DNA from: Phanerochaete sordida
Taxonomy: Eukaryota; Basidiomycota; Agaricomycetes; Polyporales; Phanerochaetaceae
Direction: 5' to 3'
Assembly (NCBI GenBank): GCA_019973155.2
Contig: BPQB01000037.1
Coordinates: 62,001 to 126,000, forward strand
DNA length: 64,000 nucleotides
The position numbers were made by a program, and so were the translations under genes. Under the pieces are notes generated by a model. The model made no database searches. It had not been told where the DNA came from and was given only the letters and a program-made list of their open reading frames with translations. The stretch's first letter is position 1; every line of letters begins with the position of its first letter. Shown here piece by piece: positions 10,910 through 21,320 of the stretch.

Positions 10910-13550
10910 TCTTGTGACTGTCTCTGGCCGCAGCAATATATCGACCCACGTGCAAGCATATTCCGAGGCGTATCTAGTTATGATTCACTGTCGCTTAAAA
11001 CATTCATTTTGGAGTACACGCCGATTTTACCCCAGTCCAGCACGGCAATGCCACTAATATTGTGTCAAGTGTGCGGTACGAAAGGACTCGCGAGCTGCTG
11101 CAGGAGTGGGGACGTGTGTCAGCCCCATAGCCGCTACTGCCAGCCTCGGCATCAGCCCCGTATACACCGCCTGGACACTACGGCGTGCATCCGAAAAGCC
11201 ACCGATGCCATCCAAAACAGGAGCCCGCGATGAAGGGCAGACACTTGCGCCACGAGCGCGGCGGCCGTGCGTGCGGGAACGCCTCCGCCATCAGCACCGC
11301 CGACGTCCACACGCCAGCCCCTGGCCCGCGCGCGCTGCGCACCGTGCGCGAGCCGTCGCGCATGCGCAGGCACGTCGTCGCCGCGCGTCGCCGGCGTCGC
11401 GCGGGTGCTCCGCGAACGTGCCGCGCCCGCTCCGTCTGTGCGCCCGCGCTCGACGTCGCGCTCTGCGTCGCGCCGTTCGCGGACGCGCCGGACGGCCCTG
11501 TGGACGACTGCGTCGAGCGCAGCGCAGCGATGCCCTCGCGCGTCGAGGATCACGACCTGCGCGTGCGCGACAACCTCCCCGGCGCCGACGCGCACGTGCG
11601 GAGCGTCGGCGGAGCGCGTGCTAGCTGCCACGCTGTACGCTTTCACGACGCTGACGGCGCGTGCTTTGCCCCGCGGCGGGCCTCGGTCGCGGACGCGTGG
11701 TTCGCGCGAGCTGGCGCGCGGGCGTGCCGTGGTCTCTCGCGTCGCGCCGCCGCCCTGGCATGTCCTCGCCTTGTCAAACGATGGAGCCCCTGTTCGCGCA
11801 CCGCGCTCTCGTCGCGGCCCCTGCGCGCACCGCGGCGCCCGGCGCGTCCACACATCCTCGACGCGGGGCGCCCCGCCGCGTCACGCACCGTCGACAGCAG
11901 CGGCGCAGAGGCCGCGCCGGTGTGCCGCCGCCGCTTCCCGCCTGCGGACGGCCCGCGCGTCGCCTGCAGACGCAGCGGCCGCGCGCGTCGGCACGGAGAG
12001 CGCGCGTGTGTGCTCCGCGTCCGGATGTGTGCGCCGCGGCCAGTGAGGCCAAGGTGTATAGCCATAGTAAGGGAGGGCGTGAGGCATGCGCACGGCGGTG
12101 CACGCACTCGCACGCGCGTGGTGCCTTGCGCCGGAGCGAGTAGCTTAGCAGCCGAATCTGCGCCCCGCGCTCAAGAACGCAGGCCGTGGGCCAAATATGG
12201 CTGCGGCGCGCTGCCCAGGTACGCGCGCGCGGCAGCCCAGGCGCTCCCTGCCACCCCGTCCACTCGCCCATCCACATACTGCGCTCTGGCGCTTGGGACG
12301 CACCCTCCCGCGGTGCGGGCGGCGGAGGGCCCCCCTCGACGTGCCTAGGTTGGCTGACCGGGATCGCCCACGATGGGCAGCGGTCTTGCTCGGATTGGCC
12401 AGGGCTCGCCTGCGATTGGCCCCGTATCGGCTTTCGCGGTGCAGTCTCGAGCGCACGCGCGCGTTGCCGGCGCGTGTGCTTCGACTTCGGTGCTTCGGTG
12501 CTTCGGACGCTTCGCGCAGATCTGCGGTAGGGCGCGGGCGCGGCCTGCGCACGTGCGGGCCCTCTTAGGGGCGAGGCTTGCAGATGCCTGGTGCGCTCGA
12601 CAAGATGAATTGGAGCGTCCACGGCGTGGTGCTATTGAGCGGCGGGAGACGTCGGGGCCAGCGGACGTGCGAGGCCGCAGGGGCCGTGTCGTTCTTCGAG
12701 GGAGGGTTAGAAGGGTCTGGGCGGGGGGACGCGGCCGCCAGGGCGCGCGGATGCATGGAAGGCTCAGGGTGCCGGCGGGAAGGGAAGGCGGGCTGCGTTC
12801 GAGGTTGTTCGAGGGTGGCTGATTATCGAGGGCGCGATGATCAGCTGCACTGGCATGTCTGTGCATGATCTCCTACGAGCTTCAGGACAGCGAACGCAGC
12901 ATCCGTCCAAGCATGGATGCACGAAGTCGAGGCGGCGCTGGAGCACTCCTGGGGCTTGAAACGTCGGTCCCGCGCGATGTTCGCACGACGCACCGTGTGC
13001 CGGAGGCAACAGGCGCGGGCCGAAGTGTCAGAGCGCAACGGCACCGCATTCATTAGCCTTCGTATATTGCACCTTGATCGTGATCGTTCCCGGACGCTCT
13101 TGGCGTCATGCCGGGGCTACGTCGCTCTGCTGCGCTACCCCCGAGTGGGGCCGGTGCTGCTCTGGCTGATGTCTGCAGCATCGCCGCGCCTCGCACCTCT
13201 CACCCAGACTGATGCAGCGGAGCCAGCAGCGCAGGACACGTGGGGGCTAGGGGGCCAGAGAAGACGGCGGTTGCGATCGAGGCCAGACGAAGATCGAACA
13301 GGCTTTGCCTCCGAAGGCGATGGCCTTGTGGCGCCGTGATAGCCGCCCGTACCGCCCCGCGCCTTTCCGGGCGCACCCGCCCTCCGCGCCGCCGCCGCGC
13401 CCGCGCCCCGCATACGCTTGCAGCCGTCGCTTCCGGTGCCCCCTCCGCGCCCCTCTCCGCCCCGCGCAGAGTGCAGTCCGAAAGGGGGCCATCCGCGCGC
13501 GGATCACGCGCACGGCCGGAGGCGGTGGGCTGAGCCGCACCGCCTGCGCG
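10910..13550. other. Very GC-rich block with no confident gene
   Basis: From about 11180 to 13600 the sequence is extremely G/C rich and all six frames stay open by chance. The best candidate coding stretch is on the minus strand, about 11530 down to 11181: its codons end almost only in G or C, and it ends in WTSAVLMAEAF...CLPFIAGSCFGWHRWLFGCT. A second minus frame (12080-11643) has a similar codon bias but an arginine/alanine-rich, repetitive product. Neither matches a family I know. Repeated ATTGG words (inverted CCAAT) near 12394 and 12415 might be promoter elements. It may be a diverged gene, a promoter/CpG-like block or degenerate repeat DNA. Confidence 0.3.
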
Positions 13551-13560
13551 CCTCGCGTCT

Positions 13561-13750
13561 GATTGGCTCGCTTACGCGCGCGGTGCGGGCGCGCGTCGCC
13601 GGCTTGGCGCACGCGTATATAAAGCCCCACCGCGCCGTCGTCACCCCGCAGCCTTTCGTCCTTCCCCGGCTTCCTCCTTCCCGCCTTCTACTCCGCCTTT
13701 TACTTTCGCCTTTATCTCGCCTTCGCACACCCTACGCACACCGCACGACC
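13561..13750 (+). promoter_or_regulatory. CCAAT/TATA core promoter of the secreted-protein gene
   Basis: An inverted CCAAT box (GATTGG, 13561-13566) is followed about 50 bp later by a TATA box (TATATAAA, 13616-13623) and then a strongly pyrimidine-rich leader (about 13650-13725). This is a classic layout for a highly expressed fungal gene. The ATG follows at 13751, 128 bp after the TATA box. Confidence 0.7.
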
Positions 13751-14477
13751 ATGCTCTTCGCCGCGATCCTCGCCCTCGCGTCTGCGTCCGCCGCCGCCGC
13801 GGCGCCCGCGCTGAGTGCGCGCCAGACGCCCGTGGGCCCGCAGTGCGCGGGGCTCGGCCCCGGCGCGTTCGACATCGCGTCCAACTTCACGCTCGCGGCG
13901 TGGAACGCGACCGGAAGCAATGCGAACGACACCGGCGTGCCGCTCGTGCTCGGCCAGGCTGGCGCCGTCGACGGCGCCGAGTTCAAGATCCTCTCCGTGC
14001 GTGCCCTCCGCGCTGTATTCACTTGCTGTGGCGCTGACGCGAGCGATAGACGTGGGCGTCGTTCCCGTACGACGACTTCCCCGAGCTCTCGCTCGAGCAC
14101 GGCGCGCTGAGCGGCACGGGCCCGATGGGCAATGTCGCCGCCGCGGGGAACGTCACCGCCGGTATCCCGCCCGGCTTCATCGTCCCCGGCTCGTCGATCG
14201 AGACGCCCTTCCAGATCTACTGCGGCGTCGTGCGTGCCCATCCCCTCCCCTCATTGCGTGCTAGCTGACATCGGTGCAGGCGGATACGGACCCGGCGCAC
14301 GGCGGGCTCCCGCAGCTCGCGGTGTTCGGCGACACGGACTCGTTCTCGCTCTGCCCCGCGAGCCACGCGCCGCTCGCGCAGACGAACGTTGTGTACAAGC
14401 CCTCCGCGGACAACTATGGCGAGTACCTCTTCGACGAGTGCTACCCCGTCAAGCTGCACATCGTCGGGCTCTACTAG
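13751..14477 (+). CDS. Small secreted protein
   Basis: Three exons, 13751-13996, 14050-14229 and 14280-14477, with GT...AG introns and matching phases, encode 207 residues. The start MLFAAILALASASAAAAAP is a textbook signal peptide, probably cut around the AAAAAP/ALSARQ region. The mature protein has Cys near the start (GPQCAGLG), several N-glycosylation sites (SNFT, AWNAT, NVT), FQIYCGVADTDP and ends DECYPVKLHIVGLY; four cysteines in the mature part suggest two disulphides. It resembles uncharacterised small secreted proteins of wood-decay basidiomycetes and I recognise no enzymatic motif. Its strong promoter suggests high expression. Role unknown; cell wall, adhesion or host/substrate interaction are only guesses. 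Confidence 0.8.
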
Positions 14478-15126
14478 GGCGCCTTACGCGCTGGTGGAAG
14501 GATAATGGACTGTGCCGCGACGGACACTGCTACGGATAATCGCTCATGACGCACGGACTTACGAACACTGGACGCTTCTGCGAAAGACACTGTACGACAC
14601 GTATAATATCGCTACGTAATACGCTCGGTATATAATGACACAAGGCACGCTTTGCTTGGTTAACTTCTCAGCTTGCGATGCGACCTAGAAATTTGCCTGG
14701 GTCGGCTCAGGCGTGGCCAGAGAGAGAGCCAAGCCGCGAACCATCCAAGCCAGAAGCCAGAAGTTCGGCTTTGGCGTGAGCCGTGGCTTGCATCGATAAT
14801 AGGCAAGTCCTGTAGATCGTGCACCAGACTTTTGCGCTGCACATCGATGTTTGTCCGAGCATGTAGTAGACACTAGACCTGCGCAGGTTCGTGGCCATTT
14901 ATCTAGACAAGGAGGCCGGTGCACCTTACAGAGCCCAATGAGTTAACAAATATCGACACTCTGCGGCCTAATTCTTCACTTCAGAGGGTGCACATTATAC
15001 TAGACTACTCGAAAAGGTCCGTATCGTGCTAAGCAAGCCAAGATCCCACGGGCTGCTCGCTGCTCATGACCCAGCTCGAAGCCCATATCAGCCAGCTTCT
15101 GCACCAGTGGAACCAGTGGACCCTGC
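14478..15126. other. Gene-free stretch next to a transposon relic
   Basis: Holds the 3' flank of the secreted-protein gene, then A/T-richer DNA. Around 14695-14790 there are several GGCTCGGC / GCCAAGCC-like words, which recur near 15690-15760. They may be subterminal repeats of the hAT-like element lying between them. Confidence 0.35.
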
Positions 15127-15420
15127 TCAACTGTGGCGGGAGGCGCAGGCTCCCGGACGACGAGAATCAAGATCGGGCTTGCACAAACACTTCAGGACCT
15201 GGATCGCTTCGACGGCGTCGGCCTCGACGCGGTTGCGCGTGGTGCTGATGGTGGCCCCAGCCTCTGAGAAGGTATGTTCGCTCGATACAGTGCTTTTCAT
15301 TAGTAGGCGACCCAGAAAACGCACGCAAGCGATGCCCGTGTAGGAGGCCGACCTGCGTAACCACGCAAGGAATCAGCAGCAGCTTCGTCTCATGATCAGA
15401 GGAAACACGTAAATCCCGCC
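15127..15420 (-). mobile_element. hAT transposase C-terminal relic
   Basis: The minus-strand frame 15324-15127 reads FLGRLLMKSTVSSEHTFSEA then GATISTTRNRVEADAVEAIQ and VLKCLCKP. This matches the hAT family dimerisation region (S..E..FS..G...S..R.....D...A.Q.L). Upstream the frame is broken: TITVTWRDLRVSS...LLLIPCVVTQ lies in another frame near 15340-15440. No intact transposase, terminal inverted repeats or target-site duplication could be fixed, so this is a decayed fragment. Confidence 0.6.
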
Positions 15421-16081
15421 AGGTGACCGTAATTGTGCCCTCTGGAATGCTCTCCGTGCTACGGAGGTAGCAATTGACGTCGTCCCATCACGGCTTGGAG
15501 TCGTTCACGTTGGAGGTACCGCGTACGCCCTCCGACAAGCTGTGGTCGCCGGAATCCTCGATAGGCTGCCTTCGTCATTGGACAGCTCTGTCAGTCTGGT
15601 AGAAGAGCTGATACCTTCTGAGAGAGTGAGGGAGCGGATGCAGACGCTGTGGAAAATCGCAAAGATAATTAGCACAGGAAGTGTAGCATTCAAGCCGTGG
15701 CTTTACTGGCTCGGCTCGGCCAGCTTAGTGGCTTCAGGCCGAGCCAGTCAAATCACTAATGCTATCCCGGGTTGCGCTCAGACAATGTGTGCGCATAGGC
15801 CACAGAAGCCGTATCTCACAATTCGAAGGTGCGATGTGCACGGCCTCGATTCAATTGGCATAGGGCCGTGCAGCCTCGCTGCTTTCCGAGCATATGTATA
15901 ACTGTGCATGGGTTTTTGCAGCCCATGCTGAGCCGCATGCTGGTGCCCGGGTCGTTCTCAGTCTCATCTCACGTATCAGCCGCGCTGCTTGTGTACATTG
16001 GTGACGTGTTTACATTGGCGACGTCTCGAAACCACATACGATATTCGTTTCTCCCATTCACTCGAGTCGAAAATGGCCATG
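15421..16081. other. Gene-free stretch with an imperfect palindrome
   Basis: Contains an imperfect palindrome (ACTGGCTCGG near 15703 against GGCCGAGCCAGT near 15737) that may belong to the hAT relic. The rest is featureless up to the 3' end of paralogue D. Confidence 0.35.
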
Positions 16082-17459
16082 TCATACATCTGACGATTGC
16101 GGCGCATCATCTCGTACTGACGCCCCTGTCGGGTTTGAGATGAGTGCGTACTGTCCATTCTTCGCCTTTGGGTCGGATTTGGATACATCGGTCCTGAAAC
16201 GGGTGGCGAGGAGCTGAAGCAAAGAGCCAACTGCCAATACAAGAGCAAATATCTATGCATATTCGCTGTTAGTATCCGTCACAGCTCGCTGTCTGTAGAG
16301 CATAAGAAGTACCTGGCCGAATGACCATTGGGGCTCAGGGTCAGCAGGATGAGAGCTCTGTTGTAGCGATAATTCAATGGGAGGGATCCAGTAAAACGCT
16401 GGAACGAGCCCGACCAGTGCATTTACGACTCGGAGTAAGATGGTAACGAGTTTTTGCGTCCAGCGTGACAGTGTACGGTACAGGGGAGCGGTAGGACCAT
16501 GGTGTTCAGCTTGGACTTGAGGCCCTGCTTCTGGAGAGAGCACTGGATGGCTTTCTTCGAATTAACGAGGATCCAAGGCATTGAGGAGGCTGTGAAGCTT
16601 GAGAAGCAGTGGCCGTCTGTCACAAATCCCATGCTTCGTAAGCCCGACGATGGATTCGTCATCAGGAATCAAGCACGTACGAAGCTACCCAAGGGATCAT
16701 CGGAAGCAGCGGAATGATCATTGCAAAAAAGAAGGCAATGAATGTGATGACCTTGGTAATATAGAGCGGATCTGACGCAGTGATTCGCCAGAAGGAAATG
16801 TAAAAGTGCATCTGGGAAATGCACTGAGGGTCCTGGCCAAATGTTCTAGCATTGACCCTTCCAAGTTAAAATCTCACCATGAGTGTCGCTCTATAGTGAC
16901 CTGACAACAGTACATACCATAGAATCGTCGTGAGAACTAGAGCAGCTGTGGCCTGAGCGTAAAATGCAGCAGTATTGATCGACAGCTTGCCCCAGAGCTC
17001 TCGTCTTTCTTGAACTACCCGTTCCCCTGTGCGCTCTTTGATACTGCGTCTCCATGCGGCCATGTGCAGCGTGTTCAAAGCAACGTTGGAGATGCTAGCG
17101 CTGATGTAAGCAGGTGGACGACTCCGCAGGCCGCAGAGATCACTTCACCCGAGGAGGTACTGCACCTGATAGGCATTGAAGAACGACAGCTGCTTTTGCA
17201 CCGCAAGCACAACCGCAGCTACCATGAGGCCGAACGCCATCGACCCCAATGCCCAGCGGGGGCCTGTTAGGTCTGCATCCTTCGAACGGCTTTGAACCAC
17301 TGGACGGAGACTTTGTAGAAAACGTGTCCGGCCGCTGGCTGGGAAGACAATGCGCTCACCAGTGACTGCAATCTGGATGTAAAACCCGAGGCGGACGCCG
17401 ATGCCGATGATGTCTGGGTTTGGGGTGAAGAACTCTTCGCAAGCGTCGGGATCGTCCAT
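16082..17459 (-). CDS. Seven-helix membrane protein, paralogue D
   Basis: Most diverged paralogue. The start at 17459 gives MDDPDACEEFFTPNPDIIG then IGVRLGFYIQ, keeping the C..FF..N.DI.GIGVR pattern but lacking the N-x-S/T site of the others. Segments read as WALGSMAFGLMVAAVVLAVQ, then LSFFNAYQVQYLL, FYAQATAALVLTTILWYVLL, CISQMHFYISFW, VITFIAFFFAMIIPL, WIPPIELSLQQSS and, after a conserved intron following WSFGQ, IFALVLAVGSLLQLLATRF. The hydrophilic tail ends with PTGASVRDDAPQSSDV. It has at least six exons. It faces the opposite way from paralogue C. Function unknown. Confidence 0.6.
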
Positions 17460-18219
17460 CTGAGCGAGTGTCCCCGTGCACAACTTGAAGATCGGGGTCG
17501 AGTACAGTGAAGATTGCGGATCCAGTGAGAGAGAAGGGATCAGGAGGCTCAGGGATGAGACTGACTCTGGGACCTTGTTCGTGCTGCGAGGCATTATAGC
17601 CACGTCCCCACAGGGCCTCAGACATTCAAACTCTCCTTGCGGCAGCGTGCACGGCGCCCGTACTAGGTTCCTGCGTCAAGGCGCCGCAACTTCCCTGTAC
17701 GGTGGTAAACATCTTACCCACTTCCACATCAACATGAGCTGGAATAGCGGAGATGAGAAAGTTGACAGATGCCCTGTTCATGTACGAGAGAGGTCGGCGC
17801 CGGGACGTACTATGTAAACTTTGCTTGGAGGATGTCCGCGGAAGCGTGTGCAGGTTCCGCATGAGCGTAGTCGAAAATGAGAGCGCGCCTTGCATGGAGC
17901 CGTCTGCGGGTTCGAGACGCGAAGCATAAGTACTTAGAGGCGCTAGGGCGAGTGAATTTGAGCATGGACGACGGACGCCACCGATTTTCGGTGTTATACA
18001 AGAAGATCTCTTGTTGAAGACAGCGAATCGTTCCGGCACGCGTTACGAACACGCGTTCCCAAGCGCAACAAGGGTCCTGCCACGATGCACGATAAGCTGT
18101 GCCCCACCAGGCTCACGGGTGGGCGAGCGAAGATCCAGTCGCACGCGCCGCGTGCCAGAAACTTTCTTTCGTGCGGCGATGTGTGCGTGGTTCAATTACT
18201 TACATCGTCCGACCAAAGC
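17460..18219. other. Gene-free stretch
   Basis: About 760 bp between the 5' end of paralogue D and the 3' end of Asx copy 2. Only short frames without motifs. It is assumed to hold the promoter of paralogue D. A GGGTTCGAGAC word near 17908 resembles a tRNA B box, but no cloverleaf can be folded around it. Confidence 0.45.
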
Positions 18220-19340
18220 CTACGCCCACCGCAAATACCACACGCTCCCCACACGCTGCCGCGCGCGCGCGCGAGCGCCATCTGCAGCTCCACATCCTAC
18301 ACCGTCTCCGCGCGCCAGCGGTGCACCACGAGTGCCTTAGCCGGGCGCGGGTGCGGCGCGATGCGCCATCGGCACGCGCTCGTCCGTGTCGAGGAGCGCG
18401 TCTCCGAGGTCGACCGACGCGAGCGCGCCGCCGACCGTCAGCGTCGGCGGCTCCGGCTGGGAGGGCGCGAGCACGAGCAGCGCACGCGGGAGCGAGGGCG
18501 CGCTGCTGGGCTGGAGCAGCACCGCGAGCGCGCCGGTCGCGGCGACGGCCTTGTGGACTTGCGAGTACCGGTGAGCTGGGAGCGGGAAGGGCGGGCAGGG
18601 GCGGCGCACGAGCATGCCTTTCGCGACGGTGAGCGCGGGTGCGGGGAAGCGCCGCGCGTACGCGAGCACGGCACCCCCGCGGATGGCGCCCGCCTTCACG
18701 AGTGCGACGAGGTCCGCGTCCTCCTCGCTGCACACCAATCGATCAGCCGCGCGCGCCGTGCGCTGCTCGGCGACTCACTAGCGCGCCGTGCGCCGCCGCG
18801 TCGTCCGTCCACTCCGCGTGCATCTCCCCGCTGCGCACGCCCGCGCGGTACGGCGCCTGCGCCCCGCGGCTCGTCGCGCTGAAGAACCACGCGGCGACGT
18901 TTTCCTGCCACGCACGCGCCGCGCCGTGCACGTGCAGGCTCGCGAGGAACGCGGGGTCGAGCGTCGCGGGGGTGCGCGCGCCGGAGGGGTGCCTGCTATC
19001 GACGCGCGGCGCGAAGGACGTGGAGGCCGTCGGCGGGAGCAGCGCGCAGAAGAGCGCCTGCGACTCGGCGGAGAGCGCGATGAAGTGCTCGTAGCGGACG
19101 ACGTCCTGTACAAAACACTCAGCACGCACACTGAGTGCGTTCCCAAAGCCTGCGCGGGACGCACCGCGGTGTCGACCGCCGCGAGCTTGCTGCGGCTGTC
19201 CCCGAAGAGGTACGCGAGCCGCGCCTCGGGGCGCGCTGCTGCTTCTGTTTCTTCGCTGGCGAGGGTGCGGCGGGCGTGCGGGTGCGTGCGGGTGCGCGTG
19301 TCGAGCGGCGTGGGCGCACGCTGGGGCCTGCGTCGGACAT
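18220..19340 (-). pseudogene. Asx-homology domain protein, copy 2 (frameshifted)
   Basis: Mirror copy of the 7460-8656 gene. Exon 1 starts MSDAGPSVRPRRSTRAPA and keeps KKQKQQR, but relative to copy 1 one base is missing near 19231 (copy 1 CGCGACCCCG, copy 2 CGCGCCCCG). The frame is lost before the first intron, and the expected LAYLLEDSRSKLA segment turns into an Arg/Ser-rich read. The following exons are intact and in their own frame: YEHFIALSAESQALFCALLP, AWQENVAAWFFSATSRGAQ, EEDADLVALVKAGAIRGGA and the C-terminal VHKAVAATGALAVLLQPSS. The damage therefore looks recent. A sequencing error or a compensating splice site could still rescue it. Confidence 0.65.
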
Positions 19341-19704
19341 GTTGGGCGCGGTGGTGGTGGTGGCAGAGTGGCAAAGCGCGTGAGACGCGTGAGACGCGCC
19401 GCACTGCCGCACCTGTGGATTGGCGCCGGCGCATGCGCGCACTCGTCCTTTGCGCGCTGACCACCACTCCGGGGATCGGGGAGCGGCCCTGCGCGAGGAC
19501 ATCCGGTACGCGGCTCAGCGCTCAGGAAGGGGGGCTGTGGGAGCGTGTCCGTGCTAGCTGCTCTTTCCTGGAAGCAGGCAGGCTTCCAGGCGATGGGAGA
19601 GGCACGATGCGTGAACCTTATGTAAGTGAACGGTGAAGCGATGGCGGGCGACGTGCATCTACCCACCATCGTACGCTCCACCTTTTGCCTGTGATTTTGC
19701 GGGT
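19341..19704. promoter_or_regulatory. Shared intergenic region of Asx copy 2 and paralogue E
   Basis: This 364-bp divergent intergenic region is the counterpart of 6887-7459 in the other arm, and parts of the two align in inverted orientation. It presumably drives both genes. No TATA box was identified. Confidence 0.4.
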
Positions 19705-20766
19705 ATGTCAAACGCAACGGACTGCTCCGTGTTCTTCACGCAGAACACGGACATCACGGGTCTCGGTGTCAGAATTGCGTTCTACCTTCAAACGACAGTG
19801 ACTAGTGAGTATGGTCTGCATGCTGCCCCGCCCTTGCGGCTGATGCAGCGCGATGGGCACAGTGCTGCTGATGCTCCTGCAGCCGGACGATACTATAACT
19901 GTGGAGACGCTGTGGACGCAGATGCTTTCTGGTCTTGCCCTCCTCGTGACGACCATGGTGTCGAGCAAGCAGTCCTACTTTGACACCGTCCACGTCCAGC
20001 GTCTTATCTTGTAAGCAGCTCGACTGTACCTTCATGGCCGCTGATGTGAACTGCCCCATCCCTCAGTTTCTCGGGTACCCCCATAGTGCACATGCTGCCG
20101 TACTTTTTCAGGTCCGACTGGCGGGAGCTGGAAGAGCACGCAGCCCCTAGGGAGAGCCTTCACTTGAGGAGGAAGGCCCTGAGCGGGCTTTTAATCCCGC
20201 TCTACATCCTGTTCGCGAACCTGTTCACGCTCCTGCTAAGGTAAGCTCCGCGCGCAGTCGAAACGCCACGACACTCATCCATCGCGCACCGCGCACCCCA
20301 GCACCCGCGGCAACCTCGACACACACCCCTGCGTCGCCTCCATGCGCTTCTACTTCTCATTCCTCCCCATCCCCAGCGTGGGCCACGCGCGCGCCGCAGA
20401 CATCGCGTGCGTCCTCCTGCAGCTCGAGGTCATCGTGCCCACGATCATCAACATCTACGTGGCGTACCACGAACGCGACCCGCGTGCGCGCGCGCTGCAC
20501 CGCCTCGCGACGCTGCTCGCCGGCCTCGTCATGCACGTCCCGAGCATCGAGCTCTCGCTCCGCCAGAGCACGCCCGTGGACGGCGCGCCGTGGACGCTCG
20601 GACAGGTGCGGCGGCGGCCCCTGCGCGAGTTGCGCTCGCTGATCGCGGACGCCAGGTCCTGGCGCTTTTGGCCACTGCGCCGCTGCTCGTGCAGCTGAGC
20701 TTTGCGGTGGGTCAAGTAACTGAGGATGTCCGGTGCTGCGGTAGGCGGCGGCGGCGGCGAGGGTAG
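19705..20766 (+). CDS. Seven-helix membrane protein, paralogue E
   Basis: Near twin of paralogue B on the opposite strand. It starts MSNATDCSVFFTQNTDITG; exon 1 is 19705-19804. Then LLMLLQPDDTITVETLWTQ, LSGLALLVTTMVSSKQ, HVQRLIL, an intron, LSGLLIPLYILFANLFTLLL, FYFSFLPIPSVGHARAADI, VIVPTIINIYVAYHERD, LATLLAGLVMHVPSIELSLR, an intron after WTLGQ, VLALLATAPLLVQLSFAVGQ. It ends with an arginine run encoded by a (CGG)n tract at about 20740-20760, where paralogue B has a different tail. It forms a divergent pair with Asx copy 2. Function unknown. Confidence 0.65.
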
Positions 20767-20879
20767 CTGCGGCGAGGCGGTCTGGGACGCGGCAGTTTGC
20801 TTGGAATTCCCAGTGTCGAATCCATGATTCTTGCTAGTAGCGACACTTTGCGAGAGTGCTCCTATCGCGCGCCGCCAAA

Positions 20880-21320
20880 ATACACAGCCTCCGCGCCTCC
20901 AGTTTGTTGTATACGACAGAGAAGTAGCGGCGCAGAGATGACACTCACGCAGACGGAGTCGGAGCGCGCAGCGCCAGCAGCACGCCTCTCGGACAGTTCA
21001 CGCGCAGACCACAGTCCCCGGCCCGCGGCTGCACCAGGTCGTGCGCGAATACACGAGCACCGTCGCGCATCTCGTCGCGGACCAGTTCCCGGAAATGCAG
21101 CGGCTTCACGCCTGCGTTCCTCAGGCTGGGGCCTGCCGCCGACGCGTCCGCGCTGGCCGACGCGCCGAACGAGGGATTCTCGTCGCGCCGCCCCGCGCCC
21201 CAGCGTACGCGACGCCCGAGCTGCTCTTCTGCACGCATCATGACCTGCACATGCGCAACATCGTCCTCGGGCGCGGAGGGCCAATAAGTAGCTTTTCGGA
21301 CGTACGCCGTAGTATCTAGA
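20880..21320 (+). pseudogene. Phosphotransferase (APH-like) gene remnant, copy 2
   Basis: The plus-strand frame across 20980-21285 reads HQVVREYTSTVAHLVADQFP ... ELLFCTHHDLHMRNIVLG. The HHDLHMRN block fits the H-x-D-L-x-x-x-N catalytic loop of the aminoglycoside-phosphotransferase/choline-kinase fold, a common fungal family. No ATG, N-lobe or full DxD metal loop is found in frame, and stops surround it. The 5' part matches copy 1 at 4860-5080, so the remnant was already next to the membrane-protein gene before the duplication. Confidence 0.5.

Noticed and set aside
11185..12348. Plus-strand open frame of 387 codons in the GC-rich block
   Set aside because: Arg/Ala/Pro-rich, no third-position bias and no motif; such frames arise by chance in this composition.
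17900..17935. tRNA B-box-like word GGGTTCGAGAC
   Set aside because: No acceptor, D or anticodon stems can be built around it.
20740..20762. (CGG)n tract as a regulatory repeat
   Set aside because: It lies within the last exon of paralogue E and simply encodes its terminal arginine run.
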